From: Lycocorax pyrrhopterus obiensis
Lineage: Eukaryota > Chordata > Aves > Passeriformes > Paradisaeidae
Direction of reading: 5' to 3'
NCBI GenBank assembly: GCA_014706295.1
Contig: JACSVZ010000007.1
Location: 6,043,699-6,107,698 of the forward strand
DNA length: 64,000 nucleotides
Shown here: positions 11,301 to 24,200 of the stretch, one piece after another
Position numbering within the stretch: the stretch's first letter is position 1
How the letters are laid out: each line of letters opens with the position of its first letter
Notes under the pieces: model-generated
Databases searched by the model: none
Told to the model about the DNA's origin: nothing
The model's input: the letters and a program-made list of their open reading frames with translations, nothing else
Position numbers and translations under genes: made by a program

Positions 11301-13838
11301 TGATCCCCACACCATTAACAAATGGCAAAGTGCCGTTTGCCATTTATCATAAATAATGCAAAAATGAGAAAATCAGCAATAGTTATCTCATCCAAGTCAT
11401 GTCCAGAGCCATGTCCGAAGTGATGCAGGCAGCATCAATTCCCTGTCCTCCTGGAAGCAGGGCTTGCAGCACATGCTCTGATGTGTTCCATCCAAAACAT
11501 TCCAGCTGAAACCAAACCATACCGGACCAAAGGCAGGGCTGTGTCCCAGCAGGGATTCCAGGCTTAGGACAGGTGCTCATTAAGTGTTTCCTGAAAGTTT
11601 TGTAGCTCTGAATCAGAAAAGGGAAAACAAACCTTTGAAAAATTAATCTTTTTGGAGGCTAAACAAAACTTAAAAAGACTTCGTATGCGAGTACCAATTT
11701 AGAAACATTTTTGCTGCAGCTGAAATTAACAAGTTTAAGTGTATTACTTAATTTCACATGAGGTAACTATTTCAAAACAGCTTTTTCTCTTTATTCACAT
11801 TAAAGTACATTCTAAAATTAGAACCGTCTTACAAGTCAAGAAGACAGCGGAGAAGACAATGGCCTTGTCTGTTTTGATGTAATTTGAAAAAGTTTTCAGC
11901 ATGAGTCACCTAACAAAACAGAACACTTCAAGCTCTTTATCAAAAAGATAAATTATTAAATATTATTTTTTTTCTATTTTTGCCAATCAGGATTTGAAAT
12001 CACAATCTCAATTTTCAATAAGAGCAACAGGTATTCATATTATTCCAAGCACCTGTTGACAAAATAATTCTAGTTTGTAAAGACACTGCTCTGCTAATTA
12101 AGACACAAATTTTCACTGGTAATTACAACACACAGTACTCGAAGAATACCCCTAATATTTTTATTTTAAGATTTTTAAAAAGCTGACTTCCTCATTTTAG
12201 AGTTTAAAATATAAAATATAACTGCCAGCCAACTCAATATTCCTTTAAAATTATAGATTTCTCACCAAGATTTCATTTCTGGTTTATATTTAGACCATTA
12301 GGTGAAAATGTATGGCATGCACTGGCTTACAGAGCATCCTGCCTGCCACATTTCAGGAAGGGCAATGTTGAAGCAGTAGTTTGTGAGCAGAGCTGTACTT
12401 CTGGAAAGCCTTTTGTGGCCACAGGGATAACAGGGCACCTGGGAAATAGCTTTACTTCCTTTTGTGTTGCTAAAAGATGAAGTGCTGCATTTATTCTAAA
12501 GTACTGTTAGGAAAAAAAAAAAAACCAAAACAGGTCTGGAGCTTGGTATTTCTATTTTCTATAATTTTAAATACATTCATAATTAATAGTCTGCCTTCCT
12601 GAAGAAGTTTGCTCTCAGATGAATTTTTTAGAGCTTTGCATATCTGTAGTGACCAAAACCAGAACACCTTCCCTAAGTGGAGGCAACTCAGTTATACCTG
12701 TCAAGACGCCTCATTTTTGTGTTTAATTCATTCCAGGAAAAATTAATTTCAATTAATACCTTGAATTCTTTCAAGTAAGAGCTTGAAGGTATTTCCAGAA
12801 GAGAGAAGTGCAGACAAACCCCAGAACCTGTGTCCAGCCCAGCTGGAGCCCCCCTGAGCTGCTCCCGCGCGTCTGCAGGCGGCAGCATGAGAGCATCTTT
12901 CCAGCACAGGATGCTCCGCTCTTCCCCAGCCTCCCACGCTCCCGCAGAGGCTCAGGCAGTGCTGGGAGATGAACAGGAGCAGGCAAAGCTCCCCGTGAAA
13001 CGGCAGAGCCCTTTTGGCATTGATGTTTTTGGGCTTGCCCACACAACCCCAGACCTGCTGAGCACCGGGCACAGTGAGGGTCGGATGGTGCCAAAGCTGA
13101 TGGGGCTCGGGGCAGGTCAGTCCTTCAGACTCCTACTGATCATAGCTCCGACCTGGAACTGGCTCCTTACACATTCTGAAATGCCACCATCTCTTGAGAG
13201 CGAGGTTTCTCTTTTAATTAAGACAGCACTCTGGAGCTAAGTCACTTTGGCTGATGGCAGATCCGAAAAAGAACCCGAACTGTTAAAACCAGCAGTATTG
13301 TCATGCTTAAGCTTTAGGTACATGGCCCACAACATCCCTGCAGCAACAATTCAGGCATCTGAAGCCTCTTGCTGAATATTTTGGAAGATCCAGGCCCCTC
13401 GAAACCAATCCCATAAATAACAGCAGGGAACTGATTGCTCAGCCCTCAGTTTCCAAACTGCTCCTTTAGGTCTGTTGTTTTCCCTGAGCTACTCCTGCTG
13501 GCATGAAGGGATTAGCTTGGAGCAATTGGGAACCGGGTAACAGAACCACAGAAAAGCCAGAGCAAAGCACAGTCTCAGCAGAGCAAACTTTGCTTGTGAT
13601 ACAACAAAGCCTGCTCCCTCTTCCCTCCCCTCAAATCCAGTAAGACCAGAATGTTACGAAAGCAAGAACTAGGTTGCTATGACTACTATAAATTAACATC
13701 AACATCTTCTCCTTAACACTTCCCCTCTTAAAAATCTAGTTTCTGATCATATGAGTATTAATCTAAAATTTTCTGTCATGGTACCAGTTTAAAACGTATG
13801 TAGGATTGTTCAGGTATTTCAATAATTCATTTAAGAGA
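8351..13838. other. Noncoding stretch, no gene recognised
   Basis: The sequence is mostly AT-rich, with a more GC-rich portion around 10.3-10.9 kb. Open frames (for example 8727-9008, 9722-10015, 12830-13240) show no domain, no codon bias and no splice framework that I can support. A perfect hairpin at 11320-11345 is listed separately. An A-run at about 12511-12523 lacks an obvious associated retrocopy. RRAS2, the expected convergent neighbour, was sought on the minus strand and not found. Confidence 0.6.
11320..11345. repeat. Perfect inverted repeat, 10-bp arms
   Basis: AAATGGCAAA (11320-11329) is the exact reverse complement of TTTGCCATTT (11336-11345), with a 6-nt loop GTGCCG. It can form a cruciform or RNA hairpin. 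No known element is recognised around it. Confidence 0.85.
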
Positions 13839-13839
13839 A

Positions 13840-13893
13840 CATAGAAACATGGAATTGTTTACATTGGAAAAGGACTCTCAGATCCTCAGGTAT
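13840..13893 (-). mobile_element. Short CR1 3'-end remnant, antisense
   Basis: The string 'atagaaacatggaattgttt' followed by 'acattggaaaaggactctca' resembles the reverse complement of the CR1 3' terminus (ATAGAATCATAGAATCGTTT...TTGGAAAAGACCT), with several substitutions. It is an old, heavily decayed fragment. Confidence 0.5.
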
Positions 13894-14107
13894 CGCTTTG
13901 CTCACAACTAATTTTCACAACCCACCACGCGTTGTAGCAGGGACTTTGGATTTAGCAGGGAGAATTCATTTGTAAAGGATTGTTAACAATTTCTTTTCCC
14001 ACTTTTTCTGCCTGTTGGGGAGTGGGTTGGATCAGGCATTGTTCTGTGATATGTAGATTATGTAATAGGTCTTTACACCTTTCTTTTCACTGTGTATTTC
14101 TTCAGTG

Positions 14108-14126
14108 TAATAATAATAATAATAAT
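14108..14126. repeat. (TAA)6 microsatellite
   Basis: Six perfect TAA units in noncoding sequence. Confidence 0.9.
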
Positions 14127-16077
14127 ATCTGAAAGCCTCTGCAAAAACGATCCTTCCCTGTAGAAAAGAGGACTGACAAAGTGAATTGGTCATACTTTCT
14201 TCCCAAAACAGGGTTAAGGTTACGCATGCTTGGAATCCTATTAGCAAATTGCATTACATTATCTCTGTTTGCTGCAGTGAAATTGCAAATTAACCTCCTT
14301 CAAAAGTGGGTCAGCTCACATCCCCTAAAAGATCAGCACTGTGTGATCAATCTTAATATCGTTATCAAGTAATCTGCAGAAAAGTGCTTGGCAGACAATG
14401 CACTTTGACTCGCTGCCCAGGGCTCCTGCTCTGTGATTAATGGGTGTGCTATTCCCCATTTGAGCCCTGATAAGTTACACCTGTCCACCACTTAGGCAGG
14501 CTTCATCTGGAATTCATGGAAGCACTAAAAATCACCAAAAGCCAAGGAACAAAAGAGGAAAAATGTTCTCAGTACTTACAGGAAAAGTTGCTGGAAGTTC
14601 ACATTTCAGTCTCACCCTCTGACAATCGTATCCTTTCAGTGCTTCCAAAGTAATGTTTTCCAGATACGCACAATACTTTTTACATGTGCAACTCTGAATT
14701 TATGTTTACCATTAAAGGAGATCTTTGCTATTGTATTATTATACAAGTTGCCAAAAGAACAAAATCTATTGTCTAAAGATCAGACTAAGTTAGGCTGCAG
14801 GCATCCAAGCACTGGCTGGTACATCTGTGTGATGTATGGACAGTGGATATTTGTGTGATGCTGTTTACTTAAACCTTGTATTTTTGTCCCATAATATTTT
14901 CTGGAGAGGTTGCTGGCTGAATCATTGTTGATTTACTGCCATATGTGAACCATCTCTTTTGACCGCTGCCAGTGCTGCAGTTCCTCTTGACACAGAAGGC
15001 CAGCAGCAGGCTCTCAGCTGCTCAACATCTCTGTCTGCCCTTTAGATGGGGTTTGTACATGACACTGGCTTCATTTCAGATTAAATGCAGCTGTGAATAT
15101 CATTAATGATTAACATAATTGTGAGATGGTTCCTTCAGCTTGTTGTTTCGCACCATGAAATGCTGGGGAGATAAAAAGGCTTAATGGCCTTAACACCTCC
15201 TTGGTTTTGACTGTCCACACCACCTGGTACAGCATTTTGTGGGGTTGAATTGGGCTCTGGGCACCACTCTGGCTTAAAATGGAAGCCAAAATTGAGGGGC
15301 TGCACATAACTGCCCTGGAGCAGAGACAAACTGGGGAGGTACAAATAGTCTTGAACTGATATTTCCACAGGACACCTTGCTATGGCTTCAACAACACGTG
15401 GTAGAGAGCACACATGCAGGGGAAGAACCATAAAAATGCAAAATATAGCTTCCATATTAACAAAAACTCAGAGCTCTTTGCTCCATCTACTCCAGCATTT
15501 GCAATAACAATGGCAATGAACAATGCAAGGACAGGAACTGGGAGGAGTTTTACCTCATAATTAAATTCTGAGACATTATATTGTTATGCACAGCTGTCAT
15601 TTGCTTTGTTTTATTTTCCTGACAGAGATTATTTCCGGATAATTTTCTCCAAGCAGCTCACTGGCTGGTGGTGCCATGTGTTGGCATTTTACAACCACAG
15701 CCACGCAGAGGGCAGAAGAGCCTACACCTACCCTGTCCTCCAAAAAGCCCTTTTAGAATAAAGAACATGATGGTTCAGAACTGGAAAAATATTTCCTCCA
15801 AAATCTTACCAAGAAAAATAATGGCTGGGTGCTTTCAAAGTAATTTTGGTGTTTTCTCAGGCCACACTTGGGTTAATGCTCATAACTTAGTTCAGTACTT
15901 TTCCTCCATGAATCTATGGAAGCCAAACTGCCCAGTGACTTCAGCAAGAGTTCAGTGTCCAAGAGGAAACAAAGACCATTTCTTGGACCTTCTTTGATCT
16001 TTCAGAAACTCTTGAGGAGCCTCTCTTATTGTTTTTGGTTTTAGTATTTAAAGAAATCAATGTTAATCAATCTCTCT

Positions 16078-16115
16078 GGAAGCCCTATAAAGCTTTGAGG
16101 CTTTATAGGGCTTTC
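16078..16115. repeat. Strong inverted repeat (hairpin), 13-bp perfect core
   Basis: AAGCCCTATAAAG (16080-16092) and CTTTATAGGGCTT (16101-16113) are exact reverse complements around an 8-nt loop CTTTGAGG. One G-T wobble and one further G-C pair extend the stem to about 15 positions. The stem is too short for a typical microRNA precursor. A second hairpin follows 9 nt later. Confidence 0.9.
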
Positions 16116-16124
16116 ATGTCAAAG

Positions 16125-16149
16125 CTTCATATGTCAAAGACATATGAGG
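16125..16149. repeat. Second adjacent inverted repeat, 9-bp core
   Basis: TCATATGTC (16127-16135) pairs perfectly with GACATATGA (16139-16147) across an AAA loop. A wobble and a C-G pair extend it. The motif ATGTCAAAG, at 16117-16125 and again at 16131-16139, links the two hairpins. Confidence 0.85.
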
Positions 16150-17552
16150 GTATGTCTGGCTGCAAAAATATCAGCAGAAAATGTGTAGAAACATAACATT
16201 CACATGACTGATACTTAACTTTTCAACAATTTCATAATCCCTCATCTCTCCAAGTTACACATTTCCCGCAGCCAAGAGATGACTGAACTGATTTAAATGA
16301 ATTTCACAACTTTGCAGATAATAACTGAGAACAGCAGGCAAAATTGCAGCAAAAAAACCCCAAACATTTTTCCTCCCCTCCTCAACAGGACTTTATCTCA
16401 GCAGCTTGCCTCACAAAATAAACAACCTTCCCAGTACAAAAAACACTGTGAATCTTGTGATTTTTAAACTGAAGTATGTGAGGGGTTTGTTTTGCTTATC
16501 TAAAATCCACTTCAATGGTTTTTTATGAAACACAAATGCCCCGTGCAAAGTTCTTTCTGCAACGTTGAATGGACTTTGCCTTGTACATGCTAGAAAAGGG
16601 GGTTTCTAAATGCAGAGAGGTGGTCCTGCAAGCTTTATTCACAATCATCTGGAGGTAAAACATGCAGAAATACCCTTCCCCTCCCGTGAAGTGGTGGCTC
16701 TCATCAGAACCAAGCACGTCCTTTTGCAGGAGGAAGGGAAAGAACTGCACGTTGTACTGGCATAAGCAAAGAGGCAGGAAATCCAAGGACAAAACACATG
16801 GAGGAGGCTCATCTTCCTGACCTGCTCTCCCCAGGGCTGAGGAGAAGGACTGGGACTACTACAGATGTCCAGATGGAGGAGGGAGAAGCTTCCACAGAGT
16901 GGCTCAGCAAAGAGCAAGACTCCTTCATCCCAGCCCTCTCTGGAGCCGTGTGCTGAGCCCAGGATTTGAACCATCTGTGCTGGATCCCCACAGCAAGAAT
17001 CTAATATTTCAGTTGGCCATAAAGTTGGAAACAAGCAACAAAAGGGATGAAGTGTAACAAAAGCCAAAGAAGTGACAAAACAAATTGAACGGCTGGAGAA
17101 AACAGAGCAAATATCATTTCAATATCTCCTTGAACCAGTGATTCGACAGGCAAAACCGAGGATGACTCAGATATTTTTCAAAACTTTTTAAAAACCGAGC
17201 TGTTACTCACAAATCACTTGATTTTATTTTTCTAGAGATCCTTTGGTTTCATTACATTGTGTACACACTCCACACAGGGATGGCTTCGTTTTACACAGAA
17301 GCACAACGAAAGTGCCAATCCTTCCCATAATCTGCTTCCATATCATGACCAGTTCTGGTGGCTACAAAAAGAGTTTTTCATAATATACCCTTTAATTTGT
17401 AGCTGCTGGGGGTTTCTTGGGAGGAAAGGGGTTATTTCTTGAACATTTTTCCAAGAGAAGATGAGAGCCAGGAGATCTTATTCATCTCTTTTATTCCCCT
17501 CCTCCTCCTACCCCAGGACATTTCATTGTCAATGTTAGACCCATGATTTTTT

Positions 17553-17612
17553 CATTGTTCTTGTTTGGGGGTTTTTTGGTTGGTTGGTTGGGTTTTCATT
17601 TGTTTTGTTTGA
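17553..17612. repeat. G/T-rich low-complexity tract
   Basis: A strand-asymmetric run of TTGGTT and TTTG units (for example ggttggttggttgggttttc) occurs in noncoding DNA. Similar but shorter G/T tracts are at about 26725-26755 and 49980-50010. Confidence 0.7.
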
Positions 17613-18132
17613 CAGTTTAAAGGCTCCTTAACTTTAACATCACAATGAGGTAAAAGAAAGTTTTGGCCTCATGGCATAACTCCACTGACTCCCATGGAAG
17701 ACCAGCAAAGATCAATCTGTCCTACAGCATTCTTTCAAAAAAAATAAAATAAAGCATCACATAACTTTCATATAAGTTGTAAATCCAAGGTATTGGACCC
17801 CACGAAAACCCCATGCAACCAAATTATAAAAGGAGCATTTATGTAAAACCCCATGAATCTTGATATGTAATTCCCAGATGAATCAGATACAGCTTTTTTT
17901 GCCTGAGATTTCAAAAACCCTATTTTCATTTGGATCCCTCTAGGGCAGCCAAAATACTTTTTTCTTCTCCTCTGGTTAAAATGTTTATGTTTATCTCACT
18001 TCCCAGAGCTACAAAGTGCAAAAACTGGATCTTCTTCATTAAAAATAAACATGAATTCTCTACTATACACTGCTTTTCCCTCAGAATAAAACCAGGAGAG
18101 GGCTGCTACTCCACATGAGCTGATACTGCTTT

Positions 18133-18230
18133 AAGCAACCTGGGCTAGTGGAAGGTGTCCCTGCCCACAGCAGGACTGGTGGAACAAGGTGAATTTTAAG
18201 GTCTCTTCTAATCCAAGCCATTCTATGATT
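18133..18230 (+). mobile_element. CR1 LINE 3'-terminal fragment, sense
   Basis: The block includes 'ggaaggtgtccctgcccaca', 'ttttaaggtctcttctaatc' and the terminal 'gccattctatgatt', in the order found in the last ~100 bp of CR1. It is extremely 5'-truncated, as is usual for CR1. Confidence 0.85.
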
Positions 18231-21200
18231 CCACTAAGAATTGGAGAACTGATACATTACATCCATTTCTGTCTTTTGCCTGCTCTGCCAGTCTGCATTT
18301 TGACCCTGTATATATTGCAAACATGTTAAATTGCAAGCAAACATGAATAATTTAATGGCAAAACACTACAAAACCAGCCATTCCAAAGAAAATGTGAAGT
18401 GGAAGGAAGGAACTCGTCCATCCTAGGAAGCGCTGGAGAGGTGAGAGTCTGCGGAAGGAGGTGGTGGAGATGTTCTGCTTTTAGATGATGGAACCATGAC
18501 GAAAAGTCAACTTTTCAGGCCACCCACTCCTTGGCTCTGACCTCCCCTGTCTGACATCAACCCACATCTATGTCAGGGTATATTTTTAAGCTGTCTTAGA
18601 ATGATGTCATGCAACAATCAAACCACTGTAAATATGGTTCTTGTCGTCACCAATGAAACAAAATTAGCTTTTATACCAGCCAAGAGCTTTTAACCCAGCC
18701 AGTGACGTGTTCAGAGGGGAAAGGGCTTTAACAAGGAGAGACTAAATCTTGGGCTCTTCATATGCAACACAGGTTCAAGTGCAAAGCTTGAGTGCCTTAA
18801 AAGGAGAACTGCAACTTACACATTACCAGAGTTGGGAGAAGGGAGAACTCTTCTCACAAAACAGTATCGGCATGGAGACAGTATAACCCTGAAAAAGGTA
18901 ATGGGGAAGCACTGGAGGAGTAACTCATAGTTCCACCACAAAAAAGGCAGGTAAGTTATTCTTCTGGTGTCTTAAATCCCAGATAAAACTTGATTCTCTC
19001 CATTTGTCTCCTGCCATATTAAGGAAGCAGCAGGTTCATCTACTTTGCTTTCCATCACTTACAGCAAAATTTTCTCCTCTTGCAAAGAATTCAGGTGCTG
19101 CGAGGGCAGGGGGGGAGAAGGGAAGGATTATGCTAAAGGGAATATACAAAGTTATAAAGATTTTATTTTCATATCCATATAAGAGCATAAAACAAGCCTT
19201 GGAAAATAACAGAAACTGAACCACAGCTGCTTTATATACATTCTGGTGTTGTTTCTCCTGTGAGAGTGGTCCTGATGTATTCCTCATCTGCTCCACAGAT
19301 CATTTTAATTAAAGCATTAATAGATTTCAGGCTGTCAAAGCCAGAGTATCTGTGTACAGCCTCTGTCAGAGTCCGTGTCTCCGCTCACACACTCCCACAC
19401 GTTCTGTTCAGTCTATTATTGAATTAATCAAACACGGCAGCCACTCCTAATGCCTTGTCTCAATCAGCTGCATCCATCACGGTGCACAGCCACACGTGCT
19501 GAGCTCAGCTGAGCCGTGTTCCCCCTGTCCCCCGTGCGGCCACGCCGCCCTGCGCTGCCACAAGCCACCAGCTCCTCTTTGTCCCCGGGGGGAGACGCAG
19601 CTGCAGGCCCTGCTGGGCTGAGGCACTGTCCTGCCAGCCCTGGTGTAGCAATGGCAGAATTTGCACGTTTGCCAAATGCAAAAAAGGGAATTTTGTAGCT
19701 GTCAAAAAACACCCAGCTACTCCGTCACGTCTCCCCAGCTGCTCCGAGGAAGTTGTATTTTCTCTCTAACAGTGAAATGGCTCTGGCAGTGTTACACGAA
19801 AACATGCTCAGATAATTATTTTTGTATTTTCAAGTATGCAGGAATCCTCACATTCTACACATTTCCCCCATTTCCGGCGCAATTGGAATTTGGTAGGTGA
19901 TTGATACGACAGTGGCTTCAGCTTAACCCCTTTGAGTGCATCCATCATTTTGGTCAGGATCATAAGTAATGGTGCCTCTCAAAAACTAAATAACATACTT
20001 GAGTGAAATACTCATCTGTTATGTACATGTTTTCCATCCAAATAGCTTCACCAAATAACTCATGAAAGCCTTTAGTAGAGGAAAATGATGAGATTAAACA
20101 TGATGCTTTTTGATACACTTGCTCCCTTCCATCTCAGAAGAACAGTATTAGCTAAAGCCATTCATTTTGTCTAAAGGGATCTCTATAATGCTTCATCTGC
20201 TAAACAATTTCATTAAATTCTCCATCCCTGGTAGAAATGAGGTGCAATTTAAAGCAGCCAGGGATTTTAGCTGCCCTTATCACTACGGGGGTGCAGCAAA
20301 TCCATATTTATTCAGTCTAACATCAGTGAGACGATCTATATGTTACAGGACCTCCCAGGATGTGACTCATGAAGCTGGACTTGTGAGGAACAAAGTGGTG
20401 TCCTCTCACCGTTGCCATTTGTCACAGCATTTGTGAAATGCTGGTACCAGACAAATACTGACAATCATCAGCAATTATTACAATAACCAACAATAATTAC
20501 AGCTGCATAAATGAAAAATCATTTCAAACCAACAGGCCCGTGTCACCACCGAATCTCAAGCCCCATAACACTCCTTCCTCATTAACAGACACCGGTTTCA
20601 GAAGGCTGGGGAACAGATGAGGCGGCTTTCATCACACCAAGCAAATTAGGGAATACTTTTCCTGCCAAACTGAGAACACGGAGGTGGAAATCTCTCTGCT
20701 GTGGCACGAGCATCCAGAATTCTGGCATTACCAACACTTTCAGAGGTTGATTTGCTTTGAAAAAGTATGTTACAATGTTGTGTAAGGCAGGTTCAGGAGG
20801 TACTTGCTGACGGTTTTGAAGACAGTGTTAAATATTACGCCTTCCATAGTCAACATAGGAGACACGGGTAACTCTCCCTCCAAAAATCATGGTGTGCTGT
20901 GCACACATCACAAGTTAAATTTTACTTGACTGTGAGGATACTGCATCCTTCAGCTCATAAAGCAGCAGGAAACAATGTGTTCTGGAAAAAAAAATATTTG
21001 TTGGAAATCCAGCTGTCTGCCTCACATAGAATGGGTTCAACATACGCAGGTGTTGGCCTTACGAGTGCCACAGGCAGGATTGCACAAAACAGAGGCGTTT
21101 CTGGAGTCAAGACAGTTCACCCTCCCGTCGTAACACCCAATCACTCATCCAGCCCTTTTATCCAGCTTATTCTGGTGCCTTGCATGCCCCACTTTGGGAG

Positions 21201-24200
21201 GCAGAAGAGGGATCAGCTCCCCACAAGGAAGCTGCTGGATAGGGAAACCTGCTGCAGCAGAGCAGCTATGGATCAGAGGAGGGAAAAAAGAACTGTGCTC
21301 CCTAGTTATAATCCCCTGCAGGGCCTAAGGCTCTTAAAATATTCTCATAACATTGCTGCAGGGCCTGTTTTGGGTTTGTTTTTTTTTCCTCTCTCTCTGT
21401 AAATCAAATGCATGATTTAGTTTCTGCTTCCAGTTTGAAGTACACAGAAAGTTTTCATGATGCCCACACAAATGTTTGCATACTGAATATTTAAATGCAG
21501 GAGCGGTATCCACATCAGTTATCAGGGCAAATCATGCCCTCAGGAGGATGCACAGCACTTTAGAATCCAGCAAACAAAGTTTCAGCCCAGTGAAGTTTTA
21601 CAAAGGATGGAAATGCCACACCAGAACAAACGGTAGTTTTATTCTAATGAGTAGGATTTAACCAACTCCTGTATCAGTCAGACCTGCCTCATGGAGAGCC
21701 CCCACATCTTCAGCAGCACCCTGACTGAAGCAACCCTCTTCCATCCACCCACAGACAAAGGGCTCCTTGATTTGAAATGCAATGTGGGTGAGCATTAATG
21801 ACCCCAGAAAGCTCTTGAAGGGGCTACAGATAAATAATTCCAAACAGGGATTAGCAATGGAAGCTTCTGTTTGTTTCTCAGTAGCTGAGTACAGATGGTA
21901 AAAAGTAGGTTTGGGAGAGGGGGGGTAATGCCTGAAATAACAGAATAAGGAAGTCTTTAGAAAAGCTGAAGACACAACAACTGAAAAATATTCTGAAAAT
22001 ACTGAAAATAACAGAGTTCAAGGAAAGCGGAACAACAAGAGAGGTACTATGCATTTGCACACACATTTTCTTTTTTGAAACCCTCAACCTGGAGAGAAAA
22101 AACTACTCCCAAAAAATAGTGGCCACCGTGGCTCCTGGCCTGATTTTTAAGCTGCTGGCTGGAGGTCAGCTTTAAGCAGGGCACCGTGACACCCAGATCT
22201 CCAGCCAACAGACATTCCCACTGCTACTCAGTGGACTCAATTTTTTTAGTTTCATGCAACATGTGTAATATATTATGATATAATTTTCCATCTGCAACAC
22301 TTCTGAAACAGTATTTGACATAATTCTCCTGTATTTATTATCTGTCTGGGATCACTCTCTCTTTCCTCATACACATCATCTTGCAGAATGAGTTTCAGAA
22401 TCAAATTCTGATCTCAGTATGGGTGCTTAGAACAGAGATGCTGTTTGAGAATACAAGAGAGGCTCCTACTGTAGTTGCACAAGCTCTTTCTTATCGGTGC
22501 CTTTCAATCAGAAAAATGACAGAACTATTCTTTTTCAGACACCTTTCAGCTGCTGACACCCTGACAAACATTGAATAGCACACCTATTCCCTCAGATCCC
22601 ATATCCTGACCCTGCACCTGAGGTCTGACACTGTTAACACACACACCTTTCACACAAGGATGAACCCCCAATACATATGGGGTCTCAAAGCCAGGTACAT
22701 GCTCCTGGTCCTACATCAGGGGATAAGGGCCACACAAAGCTCTTTCACTCAGCAGTGTTTTCTCTCTCGTTGCTGAAAGCTTTCAGACCCCCATTCATCC
22801 CCCCCTCACCAGACACCAAAAGTTACCTACCTTAGAAGACACAGGCTATGTGAACAGTGAGCCAGGAAACACAGGATGTCCAGGCATGAAACAGATCACC
22901 TTCTGAAATCAGCTGATTGACATCCCAAAATCCCCAGCTGTAGCTGAAGCAGCCCTGGAATGAGAAATGTTTTGCCAAAGGCCACAGAGCCACCAGAGAT
23001 GCCCTTTTGCACCAGCCTCTGTGCCTGCAGCCCTCTGCCCACCTCCTCACTGGATCTTTTCTTCTGCTCTCCTCACATTTAACCTCTTCTTGCCTTTAAC
23101 CCTGTTCTACTTTATTCCATGAGCCACCCTGTCCCATTCCCCGTGGCTTCTGAGTCTGACTGGAGGGTGAAAGCACCCCTAAAACATCAGGAACTTACAC
23201 TGTAAATCAGGAAAACCTGTTCTTCTGTCTTCCAAGTCGTGTGGTGTGTTTTCCTGCACCAGATTTAGTTACATACATAGGATTGTTACATACGTTTAGT
23301 GTAATACAATAATAAACTCCTGGTTCCTTTAGTAATGCCCCTTCCACTCACTCTTTCTGCTTTTCTTCCCGCTGTGCTCCCTCTAGGTGGAGGAAGGAAA
23401 CTGTTTTGGGGATGGTTTTTCCCCTGAGAGAGATCCAGATTCCACCTGCATAATGTTACCTGTCATTTTTGGACACGTACTTAAGATAGCAGAATTTATA
23501 TCAGTCAAATTTTAACAAGGATCCAAACTTCCTTATGTGAAAGAATCCCATATAAATGGAAGCCTACCACGAAAATCTTCAGTGCAGTAGGATTCCCACA
23601 CTTTAAACACTGCATATTTTCTGAAGGGGAAAAGCTTTCCTCTCCACGATCAGAACTCACAGAAATTGTTGAAGCTACAGAAATGAAGCACGGAGCCACT
23701 AAAACACTTTATTATTCCTTCTGAGCACTGTTCAAATACCAGTATTTACCTCTGAGGCTGTAACAAAATTGCATGTTTCTGCTCTGGCAGGAAGAGCCTT
23801 CCAGAGTCAATATTCATATTGCTGTGGGGAAACACATTTAATCTCCACATAAGCTCTCTATAATTTTATTATTATTATTTATAAGACAATGTATTGGGTA
23901 AATAGCAGCAGCTCCATCTATGTGCGGTGTGAACAGGAAGGTTTCAGAGAGCAGCAATTTGTAAATCAGCCTTTTGAAAGTGAAGGTAGGGACACAGCAG
24001 CCTCCAGCTGCACTGAGCAGATCTGCAGAACCCCTGAGATCACCCTTTGAACCTCCTCCCTAAGTTCTGCAGAGCCTGTGGGCTTAGCACCAAGTTGTCC
24101 CTTCTCTCCAGTTCTTACACATCATTTTTACTGAATAAAATATTATCTCCAAGCCAGAACAGGAGGGGTTTTAATGTAGGCACTGCACAGACACAGAGCT

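Larger units (their letters stand above)
13894..18132. other. Noncoding stretch, no gene recognised
   Basis: The stretch holds an ATT-type microsatellite at 14108, a pair of hairpins at 16078-16149 and a G/T-rich low-complexity tract near 17560. The part at about 14,220-14,520 is rich in TAAT, CAATT and AGGTGT-like motifs and could be a conserved regulatory element, but I cannot test conservation here. No exon is recognised. Confidence 0.55.

Noticed and set aside
20899..21402. 167-codon + strand open frame
   Set aside because: No recognisable family or exon structure. The composition is like its surroundings.
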